Source: Icerya purchasi (Eukaryota > Arthropoda > Insecta > Hemiptera > Monophlebidae). Taken from it: a DNA stretch of 64,000 nt. The notes below the pieces were generated by a model that did no database searches, was not told the DNA's origin, and saw only the letters and a list, made by a program, of their open reading frames with translations. The stretch lies in the NCBI GenBank assembly GCA_039619475.1, contig CM077115.1:152185774-152249773 (forward strand). Direction: 5' to 3'. The position numbers and the translations under genes are program-made. Positions 13,927 to 25,989 of the stretch are shown piece after piece (the first letter of the stretch is position 1; each line of letters begins with the position of its first letter).

Positions 13927-15962
13927 AACGAAAAAAAAAAAACAAAAAAAAAACAACAAAAAAACAAAACAGATATAACCAGGGGCGTTAAGATATTATT
14001 GGGCTTCAGAAAAAAATTCATCCATTACCACGTAAAAGAAAAACAAATTAAAGTGGTTCCGAAGTAAAAGGACGATGTTTGTATTGAAAATAATCGAATT
14101 CGAAATGGATTACGTAAGGTAGATCTCAGAAGCATTCGTCCCGAATATGTAATATAGCGTCTTTGGAAATTCCACATTACACACGTTTATCTGATTTCCT
14201 TTTTTTCCACAACTTCATAATCATCTCGTCTTATTGATCATAGTTTTCTACGATGTTAAACCTGCGTTTTGCGTTTTATTCTTTGTTTATTTTCGCGTAT
14301 TTAAAGAAAAACCTTTATTTATTCCTATATTTTTATCAACGGCGTTGCGTTTTTTTTTCTATTGAGCATTATTCATATATATATCGCATAGTTACTCAAT
14401 AGTATATAAAAATATTTAAGAATTATTAAAAGATATTAATAAAATTATTTACAATGCAACGTTTTCGATTAATGAATATCTGCGGTTATGCAGTGTAATT
14501 CAATATTTTGTTTACATTATAAAGGTGCTTCGCGCAAGTCTTTACGGAAATCCTTAATGTCAACAGCTGAAAATCATTAGACGAGCGAAACTTTCAAGAA
14601 AATTGTAAGTGCACAGAGACAAAAATGTCTTTCTTGCGAATGTGTGTAGATGTAATTTTTGATGTTTAACAATGTCTTCCCTAGCCGGAAGATATATGCA
14701 TACAGCGTGATGATAAAGTTCCATTTACACACATTAGTCGCGGTTCGTTACAGTCTCGGTTAGGTCACAGTCTATTTTCGGATATACCAGCAGTGGTCAG
14801 GTCCATTTGAAAATGTTAGTTAAATTTGGTTTTTTCTTACTTTTTCAGTTAGTTTATAATTTGGTGATAGTTCTGCGATCCACATTCCCCTAATTATTAA
14901 GCGAAATGTTAGTCACGTAGTTTTTTTCAACTTCTACGTATATGTGTTATATGAACACAATATTTTAAGGAAATCTGAACCGACCACTCTCTTGCAAACG
15001 ATTCATTTTGAAGTTAAAAACTGAATTTGTTCCAAACTAGAGAAATTTTCATCATTTGGATTTGCATGTTCGTAAGACAGTTACGATCATGTTTTTTTTT
15101 TTCTTTTTTCTATTTTTATGGAATTGATCAAGTGAAATTTTTAAAGTGCCAATGTTTAAAATACCTTAGAGAGAGTTTGAATAGTGCACGTTAGTAGGTT
15201 TAGAATTATATCTGTAAAGAGAAAACGACGGAATGAAATTCTTTATTTAAAGAAAATTTTTGTCCATTACGGACAGAAAACGGAAAACAGATATTTATTT
15301 GTTTTCCTTTTTGACAACGGCTCTTTTACACCATAAATTGTCACTACGCAATATTCAAAAATTATCTTTCACGATATATAGACGAGTTTTATTTATCTTC
15401 TTCTTTTCGAGTTAGCCAACTGGAACTCAGTTTCAAAGATAATTAAGGGAGTAATCGGTTAAGTCAGTAATAATTTCTTTACAACAACCCCAAATACAAA
15501 TAACAACACATCATTATCACTGAAGCCAGTTTCTTTGGACCAGTGTGATCCTTTTACTTTCTTTAAATTTTATTCCCGAGCTTGAATCCGGCAAAAAACT
15601 CGAATAATAATATATTCTCACCCGAAAAAAAAAAAGTAACTCAATTACGGACCAGTAGCAATTAAACCAAACGTAAGAAAACCCAACGTGACTTTCGAAT
15701 AATTTTAATACTTGGCACTTTTGTTACGTTTTCGCAAATACCGAATACATCGAGTATATTGAAATTTTGAAGAAAGAAAAAATTGGCGTTGATATTTCTT
15801 TAATTTTGGGGTACCCCTTCATGATAGTTAGTTAGTATAAATAAAAAAGGGAATTTTGAAAGAAACGAAAGATTTGAAAACACACTGAAACAATTTTCTA
15901 ATGTAGCTCTCAGTATTTAGTACACAATTTTCGTTTTTTTTTTTGTTTTAATTACACCCGCC
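13927..15962. other. Non-coding stretch, nothing recognised
   Basis: AT-rich sequence opening with an A-rich tract (AAAAC-type units) at 13927-13967. No open frame of note, RNA gene or transposon end was recognised. Confidence 0.5.
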
Positions 15963-16183
15963 AGTACTCGCTGCGTGAGATTTTCTCTCACATGTCTGGA
16001 TGAAACGGTGTTACCTAGGGTACACGAAGGCGGGAAAGTTGGGGCCTTGTATAGCCGGAAGGGAGGGGCACCGCTAGCCAAAGGACACCCGATAGTCGAA
16101 GTCGGTCACCTCCAGGCTTCGGAAGGAGGTATTTGTTTTCGTTAGTGCTGAGTTGTGAGAAAAATTCTCACACGCGAGTGCTC
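15963..16183. repeat. Inverted-repeat element with hairpin-containing arms (candidate MITE)
   Basis: The left arm at 15963-15993 and right arm at 16153-16183 are imperfect inverted copies of each other: the left reads AGTACTCGC..GTGAGA and the reverse complement of the right reads AGCACTCGC..GTGAGA. Each arm also contains its own small palindrome, GTGAGA-N5-TCTCAC. The roughly 160-bp interior is markedly GC-rich against AT-rich flanks. This looks like a small non-autonomous transposon or foldback element. I found no clear target-site duplication and cannot assign a superfamily. Confidence 0.55.
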
Positions 16184-16220
16184 TAATTTCAATTTTTTCA
16201 GTGCCTGTGAAATTTTTTCA

Positions 16221-16400
16221 TAGGCATGTGGGCTATCACTTTCCATGTAATTTTGAGTGCTGAATCGATTTATATGGGCTACATAGCCGTGCGAGCACAT
16301 GCGGGTGACTATGGGGGTAAGAGTTCGGTTTTTTCATGTTTTTCAGAATATAGGCATGTGGGGTATCGTTTTCTATGTAATTTCGGACGCTGAATCGATT
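16221..16400. repeat. Direct repeat of 50 bp, offset 130 bp
   Basis: Positions 16221-16270 and 16351-16400 are two copies of a 50-bp unit that begins TAGGCATGTGGG and ends GCTGAATCGATT. I count 42 of 50 identical positions, and nearly all differences are transitions. The units lie directly downstream of the hairpin-armed element and may be decayed parts of the same larger element. Confidence 0.8.
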
Positions 16401-18395
16401 GAAATTTATTCTGATTTTTATGATTTTGTTAAGTTAACGTGATAAAATAAAAATCTGAAGAGTAGTGTAATAAGTTGATTATTTTAAAGTTAAAAAATTA
16501 ATATTGTATGCGGATTGACATATTCCAATACAAATTGTTCGAAGAAAAAGCTGAATGAAAGTCAGATCGTTAAGGTGTACAGTTCCAGACGATAAAAACC
16601 AAAGGACGTGAGCATATATATGTATATATATATATCGCTTTTCGATTATCGGAGAATAGAGTAGCGAATTTCTCAAGATATTAGATAGTTTTTCAAGCGC
16701 TTCAAAGTATTAATGTGAACGAGAGATAATAAAATTTATATTAATATATGTAAATAAATATTATTTTAGTTTTGTTGTTTTTTAAGTCAATTTATTTTTG
16801 AAGAATAGAGGAATATTTCAAGACTCGGCCGTATTTATTATTCTCATACGACGGATCCAAACATAGACTATTGCGTTTCTAAGTATACCTATCGGTACCA
16901 ATTGAAAAAATTAACCAAAAATGGTCTTCAGAGCCTTATAGTGAAAAAGTAAAAGAAGAGAATGATGAATGAATAGACAATTATTTTCAACTAAACTGTT
17001 CAAAAACTGGGTAGAACAGAAATCCCATATGAGAGAAAATTTCACGCGCGAATAGGATTGGCGTCCTGCTATGCCTAGCGAGTAGCGACCGGTTAATAAG
17101 TAAATGGTTCCTTGTTTAATTTTTCATAGTTAAAATCAGCGTTAAAAATCATCATCGCGTTGTTTTATATAAATATTTTACCGATAAATAATCTAGTAAT
17201 ATGTTACAATATTGAGGCTATTTTATCCATCGGAAGCTAAATTTTTACGTTACTTTCCATGTCCGGTATAATTCCAGTTTCGTTCGAAAATGGAAACCTG
17301 TTTTTTTAATCTTTTGTATGGTTCGGTACCTGAATGGAACGGCAAATCTTTATTTTTCTTAGAAAAAAGGCGGCAAAACCAAAAAAAAGAAAAATCGAAG
17401 CAACAAAATGTTTTAGCATTTTAACATTTTATAGTTAAAAGTAAAAGTGGCGACAATCTAGAAATACCGCACGAATCTATCTGTTTTTTTTTTTGAAACT
17501 TACGACTGCTGTTGCATGAAATTTAGTTGTTTTTTTTTTGTTTATTCTCGGTTTCCTAACATACTTTTTTTCTATTTTAAAGTTATCGTTAATAGCAATG
17601 TAGCGTACGATTGTAGAAATATCAAATTTTCCTGTGCGCTCTTTATTGAATATGGGGTTAATAAACAAAGATCGAATAAATACTTAGCTTAAGAACGTTT
17701 TCGGAAATATACTTCATAAAAATGCAAGAAAATAATTTAAAAAAACAAATCGGTTTTGAAGAGAAACAAAAAAACATTCATGTTAAATATGGCAGAATGC
17801 TGTTATAAAATCAAGGGGGTTAGCAGAGACAATTTTGTGTATTATATTTGTCTTATATATGTAAATTCGTAAATGATTATAATGCTACTTCTTCTACAGA
17901 CGACCTCGTCCTCAAGGAAAACTTGTAAACTCTCAGCAGCAGCGGCGATTCAAGAAAGTGCTGCCAGAATTTGAAGATCTAAGTTAACAAAGTCCCATTT
18001 CATTACGTTTGAAATTTCGAATAGCTAAATATCAGAAAAATTGACCATTGTATACTTCAAAAATACTACCTGCGCTCTTCCCCTTGTTCGAAAATTCTTT
18101 CAAGTTGTAAAATGATGTAGGATGAATTTTATTTTATTCGGGAAATAATTTTACTGCAAAATCTTAGTCTGTCATTAAATATGACTTCCAATAAATGTTT
18201 TCACCTGACGCTTTTGAATCGGTATTGGTTCTTTTTATTTTGCAATGATTTGGCTTTTTAGAAAAGTTGGAAAACAAAGACAGGCGCGATCTTTTAAATA
18301 AGCAAAATTGTTTGGCGACTACGCATCATTCTACTGCTATCAATTTATAAATAAAATAAAATTAACGACCATACTCTTGTCACTGAATATTCTGC
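16401..18395. other. Non-coding stretch, nothing recognised
   Basis: AT-rich with a short TATATA tract near 16615-16634. I saw no supportable gene, RNA or mobile element. Confidence 0.5.
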
Positions 18396-18401
18396 TATCA
18401 G

Positions 18402-18820
18402 GGCCGTGTCCACGAGGAGGGGGGGTTAACCCCCCACCGCTCATGAGAACTGAAATGGTTATCATAAATACACAAAAATCGGAAAAAAATCAAAAATTTA
18501 AAATAAATATTGATGATTTTTTAGGGTGTTCTTACATAAAAAAAATATATATATATATATATATATACTCCATATTTTTAGGTACTTTATTAATATTTTA
18601 TTCAAAATTTTTCATTACGGGGTATAATCAATAACATATGTAATTTTTATTAATGTTCATATACGGGGTAATTCATTTATGTAAATTATTAATATGTAAA
18701 TTAAAATGATGGAAATTATTAAAGGTATGAATATTACTGAAAAATGTATTGTTATTTATAAAATAAATATGTGAAGAAAATTTTCAAAACCCTGCCTTTT
18801 CAAGATTCCGGGCACCGGCC
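18402..18820. mobile_element. Candidate non-autonomous DNA transposon (419 bp)
   Basis: The segment is bounded by the 6-bp direct repeat TATCAG at 18396-18401 and 18821-18826. Inside it, the left end reads GGCCGTGTCC and the reverse complement of the right end reads GGCCGGTGCCC, a short imperfect inverted terminus. The interior starts with a GGGGGGGTTAACCCCCC palindrome and is otherwise AT-rich with a TA tract at 18545-18567. No transposase is present. The ends resemble those of some hAT-like elements, but hAT elements normally give 8-bp duplications, so the superfamily is left open. Confidence 0.45.
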
Positions 18821-18826
18821 TATCAG

Positions 18827-21800
18827 GTATCATTGAATATGAAAAGTCAAATACTGAAATTTACTAGCGCGTCGTACGCAGACACGTAAATATCGTTAAA
18901 TTATCGAACGGAAGAAAATACAATTATCGCGGGAAAGAAATGAAAAAAATTAAAATTAACAACGTTTTTATTTAAAACTCGCCATTTTCTAACATCGAGT
19001 TAAACATGCGATTTTGTAACTCGCTGACTATATGCGTGTTTTAGACTAATTCTTAATTATCCTTTAGGTTTGAGTCATATTAAATAGAAGGGGCCGATTT
19101 GGAATTGCGCGTATATGTATATCGATAAAAATAAACTAAAAAAAAGCGCCAGCAGTACATCATCAATCAACTGCGAAAGTCATGATCTGTTAAATTGAGG
19201 AAAAATACTGTAAGGTTGTTGGCCGGAGTTGTATTCGAAAGGACCTGGGGTTGAACCTTTTTCCGAACGATTTCTTCTTTTGTGTTACTTCATTATGTTT
19301 CTGCTTTTGCCTTCTTGTGACCAAAAGCAAGAGAGAACACTCTCTATTCTTCGGTTCCTTTTTTTGTTTCTTCTGTTAAAAAACCCGAACAAGACACCAT
19401 CGTTATTCCTGTTTTTGAACAGGTCGTTGACTACGGATGACCATCAGTTTCCCTCTTTCTATGGTATACCTCGAGCGTATTCAGTTCTTTGTTTGCTTTT
19501 CGGCAGCGAGACTTCAAACCGCCATTATCATTTTGTAACTGAGACATCTTCGACAACCTGTTTTGGTTAAAAATAGTCGCTTTTCTAAATCTTTACTTTT
19601 TTCGCGTGTGAAAAAATAAAAACAACTATACTTGAAGCGGTTATTAATTTTTTTAATGTCACGATTTTTTCCCACATCATTTGTGAAAATCAATAAATTA
19701 CCAAATTGTTTTAGTACGAGTTCTTTCAAAAAAAAATAATAAATATATATATATATATATAGTTTGACAAGTTTTTGTGACACACTATGTATTGTATAGA
19801 CTTTTATTTAAAATTAATTTTAATAGAACTTTGACCGATGGTGTTAAAATACGAGAAAAAGTGCAATTTAGAACTATTTTGATACCGCTGCACGAGTAAT
19901 ATGGCTTTACAGTTCTGTTGCGGGCGTTTAAAACTATAGGATGATCAAGAAAAAGCTAGTATTTTTTTGGCCTTTGTTTGCAAAAATCTGATTAAAAAAT
20001 TCCAATCTAAGAGGGACAATTAATTGTTGCGGAACTGGTATCATTACAGTAGCGTCGTTATTCTTGCTAAGAGGTCAAGCAGTTAGCTTGAATGATTAAT
20101 TTTTTAATGTAGCTTCGGAGATTAAAGATAATGTTAAAAATGAAGCAAAATAAAAATTTTGAAATATTTTTCGCGTTTATATGTAAAAAAGGTAAAAAAA
20201 AAAGTTTGATAACATTTGTTTACACTCCTTTACATGTCATATTTCTGGCTCGCTGTCGACACTACATCGCAACTGGAAACATATAGGTGATATTTTCTAA
20301 AAAAAAATCACCGTGCTGCCATTAAAATATTACACTCCGCAATTAGTGTATCACCGCGTGAAAAAAAAAATAAAAAAAACATATTCATCGCGGTTCGTGA
20401 ATTAAAAACGATCGCATCAACGAAGAATATCGTTATCAATCAATTTCATAGCTGATCTATGGGCGAATAAAATAATGCGAAATCAACAATATAGATCAAA
20501 AATTCAAACGAACAGGAATCTAATATCTCTGTGTTCCATACACTTTTGGGTGTACGCAAGGACTATTTCATATTTGGACTCCTGTGATCGATTTAACTAT
20601 AAATAAACGTAATTCATGTGTGGTAGTTATGTGTGACGGGGGTTGTCCGTAAGTACACTACACAAATTCGAATTTCACCAGTGCCGCAATGCGTAATTTT
20701 ACAGTCTGCTGAACGGTTGGGTTAGGCAATTTTCAGAAAACACCATACATATTTCTAAAATGCCTCCAAAAATCTACTACTACGCGTGGATTCTGCCAAC
20801 ATTTTATTTCTGTCGAAGATTTACACTCGTTTTTTTTTTGTTTTTCTTTTTAATTAAATCAAACAACAATTGCGGATCCATCAAACAACACACGAAAATA
20901 TGTATGTGGGCACTCAAACATCATTATCAATTATTCAGATACGATCAAGTCTTAAAGGACCTTTGCAATTCTACAGTATTATTCGCGTATATACATTTTA
21001 AATTATACGTTATACGTAATTGGAACCGATTAAAAAGTACCGGAACATTTATATATTTACTAATCTTTATTAAAGTATATTCCAGTTTTTATGCGATCTT
21101 ACGCGAAATTCGTTATTTTTTACGGGGGGAGATGGGATCTGGCCCCGAGGAAAATATTGAAAATTAATTTCTTAAACTAGCCGGATTCACGGTGCAGAAG
21201 GTGTTATTCGCGTGACATAGCGATTCGCAAAACAGGGAACTCGACAAATACTTCTGGAGCGTTTTATGTTTTTTTTGTTCTTTCTGGCAGAGTCTAAATT
21301 TTTCAAAGTCTTTATTTCTCGTTCGTTATGTCGTGAAATTTGTTATCTCATTGAAATATTGTCTATTCAATTTTAATAGGTAGCATTTCGCTGTTTGTTT
21401 TAATAATACGTTTCTTTTTAATTTTCTATAATATTCATTGCATTCTTCTGATTTTTTTTTGTATGTATGTATTATTAATTTTTCATACAGACAAAATTTC
21501 GCTCGATTAGGTACTCGTTTTGCTGATAAAGAACTCTAGTTCTCATTTATGTCGAACAGAGAATTACGGTGATGATAATGAATTTAGTAACACCGATTCT
21601 GAATGGCAACACCGGTTCCAGAAATAACAATGAAAATATGCAACATTTTTAGATATTTAAAAGTGGCCAAATGGTTTAGATACCGGGCTAAAAAGCAAAA
21701 AAAAAAACCATTAGATGAAAATGCTTCAACTATTGACAAACCTTGTACATTTTATTACCCCTAATTATTGAAATGATTATCCAATCGAACCAATCAAAGA

Positions 21801-22140
21801 ATTTTCTCTTTTGCCTTAATATTTTCCATCCTTTTCTACTTTCCGCTCATTCGGCGGTCTCCCTCGGCGTTTTCGTTTTCCCAGCGTACGGTCTTCTTCC
21901 CATCATTTTTTTCGTCCATCTTCCTCTGACAGTCCTCCAACTTCTTTCCTGGATATTTTCAAACGTTGATACTCTTTGATCATTTTCGATTTTATTATTT
22001 TGTCTCTTATAGTTCAGAGGCAAAATGAAATGGTTTCAGTTAGGTATAAATCACGAAAAATAGTATTCAGCGTGTAAGCTGCTAAAATACCGAAAAATAT
22101 AATTACCCCAAAATAAAAAAACCAAACAAAACACGATAGA
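18827..22140. other. Non-coding stretch, nothing recognised
   Basis: AT-rich. Open frames at 19229-19570 (113 codons) and 20760-21167 (135 codons), both plus strand, contain hydrophobic low-complexity stretches and no recognisable domain. I do not call them genes. A TA microsatellite lies at 19744-19761. Confidence 0.45.
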
Positions 22141-22404
22141 ATGGTAACTGTCGTGTGTGAAAACAAAATCATCTACAATAGCTTAGCGTTAGAAGGGAGA
22201 TTACTGGATGACGGGGTTACACCTTACGTACCTATATTTTATTTAATGAAATCCGGAGTTTATTTCATTAGATATTCCGAAAGAAGAAATTACAGACGAC
22301 CTCGGCTCGGCGTGTGTTTCCATGCAAAGAAAATGGTACAGTTAATTCAAGATGGGAAGGCGGCATTTGTTCACGATTTTCCTCTACCGTTAAAGTATAG
22401 CTAA
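22141..22404 (+). CDS. Unassigned 87-codon open frame
   Basis: The frame starts ATGGTAACTGTC and ends TAG after Lys-Tyr-Ser. The predicted protein has a mixed, non-repetitive composition with a basic segment in the middle (RRNYRRPRLG) and looks more protein-like than neighbouring AT-driven frames. No signal peptide, membrane span or known motif is evident. There are no recognisable neighbouring genes, and splice sites cannot be assigned. It may be chance, a fragment of an old mobile element or one exon of a host gene. Confidence 0.2.
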   Translation: MVTVVCENKIIYNSLALEGRLLDDGVTPYVPIFYLMKSGVYFIRYSERRNYRRPRLGVCFHAKKMVQLIQDGKAAFVHDFPLPLKYS

Positions 22405-25400
22405 GAATATATTTACAGGAGGAATAAAAGAATAATTAATAATTCGAGATATTAACCGGTTTTTTATGCCGTACAACAAAAATAAACGGTGTAAAATGAA
22501 ACATAAAAAATCGTAATAAATAACGACGACTAAAGTTATTAATAACAATAATAGTCGCAATGATAGTAATATTATTAACGGCAGTGATAACAGTAATAAT
22601 AATAATAATGAAAGAAATGACGATAATCGCGGTAACCATTAGAATTAATGGTAACTACTGCTCAAGAAGACGATAAAGAAAAAAAGGAGGTGATGTAGCT
22701 GAAGCAATAAATCAATAAAAAAAAAAAGAGAAAAGAATGATTGAATAAATAACAAAAATACAACTAAGAGAAATAAACTCTAGCGTATCAAGTACAGAAA
22801 ATAGTCGTAAAGCCGCAACACAGAAGCTACAATAAATTGCGTAATAAATATACGGATATCACAAATCGAAGCTGCTTTTTTAAACAAATAATCGCTTTAA
22901 TAAAGCCAATAAAGAATCGCGGATCTAACGTGGATCCCCGCTGAATTATGCTTTAGAACTTTCGAGGGGGGTATTCATAGTGTGTGCCTATGAAGAACTT
23001 GAAAAATTCCCCAAAGTAAACACCACTGATATCTACGGCCTATATGAAACACGATTAAAACAATCGGAAGAAAGGTTTGTTGAATCGCTTGATTGCAGCA
23101 TAATAAGAAATCCATCATTGAAATGACGGAGAAGCGGACATTTTAGTTGAAGATTCTTTTTAAAAATAAACGTCAGTACTGTATGTTATTCAAATCAGTA
23201 AAATCGGCGCCAATTTTAATCTATTTTCATTTTTTAATGACATATATACGTGCCCCTATCGACGACAGTATAATTACAGCTATCACAGCTAACTCTTGTC
23301 CTTTCGTGATCATGCGAGATTCTGATGTTATTAAGCACGGGAATGCTCAAAACCGAGAAAAGGTTCAGAATTATTAAAGTTGCTAGACCAGTTATTATTT
23401 TTGTAGTTGACGAAAGCGCAATACGTATCTGTCCGAATACGGAACAATCTGGACTTAATTCCTTGTAATCCTAGTTCGGTCACTAAATTAGAATACACCG
23501 TTCGAGCTGTGACCATATATATATATATATGTACGGATAGTGAGATCCCACCTTCTGTTGTTGCTTATTTTGGAAATATCGATGTCGTAAACATAATCAC
23601 CAAAGCGTTGTGAAAACGGCGATCAATTATAATGCCGTATGAATAACGTTGGAAAGTTTTATCACACGAACTTACTTCGGTGGAATGTAGATTTTGTATT
23701 AATAGTACGAGGATAATGCCCGATTGTAGGGAACTACCTACAATTTGAAGAACAATAAGCTCAAGTAAATAAGCTCATTAAAGAAACAAGTGAAATTCCA
23801 TGTGGTTTAAGGATCTTTTAAAGATTCTCAAGAAATATAATACCCCAATCTAGTATATCGGATTGTATTTCAATTCGAAAATTTGCAACCCCGTCCAATA
23901 ACTATCTCTACAACAGGTGAGTCTGACAAATATGTGAAAAATATAGTGTATCGTCTGAACTAGGAAAAAGTTTAGACCGCTGAAAAAATTCTTTAGCCGG
24001 ATTGGACAGTATTCTTTAACAAGCAATATTAGCCGTTGTCAGTTAAGGCAAAACAAATGTCATACAAGATTTTTTTTTTTTAATGATAAGCTATATCCAA
24101 GGTATGTAGAGAAAATGGTCAGATTCTGAAAATAGGAAAAATCCAAAAGAAGTTTAATTCAAACGTATCTCTCTCCTCTCATGCATGAGAAATGAAAGCA
24201 AGAGGGACAAGGGGCGTAGCCCCTTGCGAGGCCAAAATGGCCGAGTTTATATATGTATATATATATATATTTATATAAAGCGGTTATTTATACACATGTT
24301 TTCCAAATTAATAAAATGATATAAGCAGTTTACTGATTAGACTAGAAAACAATATATATCAAAAGATTAAAATGCCGACATGTTTCGGAGACTCTATAAT
24401 CACGGTGAATTATATATACAAGCGAACTGTGAACGACATTTGATATTCTGATCGCTGTAACGATAACTTTTTAAAAAATTTACGTTACTTTTAACATTCT
24501 TTTCATTCGCTAAATTATTCCAATTTCATACACGCTGATTGAATTTTTTGAGAACAAAAATTAAAAGGAATTGTCCAAGTCTCGCTACTACGGTGTTGTT
24601 GCCTTGATGACAGTTTCACCAACGAAACAGTGGAATTATAACGCGGGGGACATGTCCAATGCACAGATCTGGGAAGTATTTAGATTGAAGTTTAACACGG
24701 ACGGCGCGCACTTTTAATTTAAATTTGCTTAATGTCGACATTAAAATATGCTACACTTACAATTAGAAGGCGGCTTATCATCTCTTTAAAAGAAAACTCC
24801 GGCCGACACTGAAGTTTCGTTATCTCATACACATTACGCGTTTGCTCTAGAATTCGATGTACCATTTTCGGAAAATTGATACGCATGTTTCGTGGATATG
24901 CCAGATTCCAGATGCAGGGAAGAAATGTGCTAGGTGCTAAGTTCGCAAACTATATTATTTTTTATATGTATTCTTAGATTGTCAACTTTGGACTCACAGC
25001 GCACTGAGGGTGACACGCGCCTAGCCCTACTAGTCCTGCTAATGAAGTTGGTGACTGCTCTGAAAAGTTTCTCACAATACACACGAATCTTCATGTGTAG
25101 TCATTTGTGGGTCACCATTCTTGCTTCGCGGTTTATTACGTGCTAGTTTTAAAAGCTAAATTTACTCCGAAGTAATCTCCATTAATCGAGCTTGCGTTGC
25201 GTGTTTTGACATTAAATTGCTCGGTGCAGAATGTGGTACACATTTTCTACGGCTATTAGCGAAATTGTGAACAACCCGGCGGAGCTGGCTCGGTGAGGCT
25301 TTGACTATAGGAACGGTCGGCATACGAATCAGAGGAGGACTTTTTTAACTTCATTATCGTCCTGGTGTGGAATGACTGTCGGCACCGACTCGGTCAAAAG

Positions 25401-25590
25401 AAGAAAATGATATAAAACAGGAAAATATCGACAAAAAATTGAATAAAAAAAAAAAAAAGAACCCGAAAAAAAGAAGTTAATAAAATAAATGGACTCTTTT
25501 TTTAGTCGATGCTCGACTAGGAGAAGAAGCGTGAATAAAAAAGCGGCGGTCTAAAACGTGCAACGGAGAAAGAAACGAAACCAATAAAAG
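22405..25590. other. Non-coding stretch with minor repeats
   Basis: Contains A-rich and AAT-like simple sequence at 22540-22620, a TA tract at 23515-23530, and a GGGGCGTAGCCCC hairpin near 24210-24225 followed by a TATA tract at 24248-24270. Several short open frames at 23147-23613 overlap on both strands and show no domain I recognise. Confidence 0.45.
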
Positions 25591-25595
25591 TCAGA

Positions 25596-25985
25596 TCAAC
25601 GAAGATGAGCAGTGGCCCCGATTCGTCGACTAAATGGAATTGTCGACCGATGATAGGTTGCTCCATAGCTCGGAAGAAACACATCCGAAGAGTCGTGCCG
25701 TTCGATGATATCCTCTTCGTTAATAGCTATCGAATGGAGTCTGGCTGGAACGCCGCGTACTTTATCATCGAGAACTAGGTTCTTATTTGATTCTACGCGT
25801 TCTTGTAGACGAAGAGGAGAAGTTCTCTTTACGGGAGCAATAAAATCGATTCCGCCGTTTGCCCCGTTGAACTCTTTCCTCACTTTTCCAACGATGATTT
25901 CTTTTTCGTCTATCAGAGTAGATCCGAATTTTGGCTTTTGACCCGATCGGAAAGGTAAAAAGGCCTTTTTACAGGTAACGGATAA
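25596..25985 (-). CDS. Unassigned open frame, roughly 130 codons stop to stop
   Basis: On the minus strand a frame stays open from about 25985 down to the stop near 25596; the first in-frame ATG gives 95 codons from 25883. Codon use is balanced and the product is hydrophilic, with mixed acidic and basic residues and internal runs such as NEEDIIERHDSSDVF. It looks more like real coding sequence than most frames here. The complementary strand also has a 78-codon frame, which weakens the call. I recognise no domain. It could be an exon of a long-intron gene or part of a decayed element. Confidence 0.3.
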   Translation of the reverse strand, partial: LSVTCKKAFLPFRSGQKPKFGSTLIDEKEIIVGKVRKEFNGANGGIDFIAPVKRTSPLRLQERVESNKNLVLDDKVRGVPARLHSIAINEEDIIERHDSSDVFLPSYGATYHRSTIPFSRRIGATAHLR

Positions 25986-25989
25986 GTAA

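Noticed and set aside
20760..21167. 135-codon plus-strand frame
   Set aside because: Contains a Phe-rich low-complexity stretch from a T run, with no domain and no coding-like composition. Probably chance.
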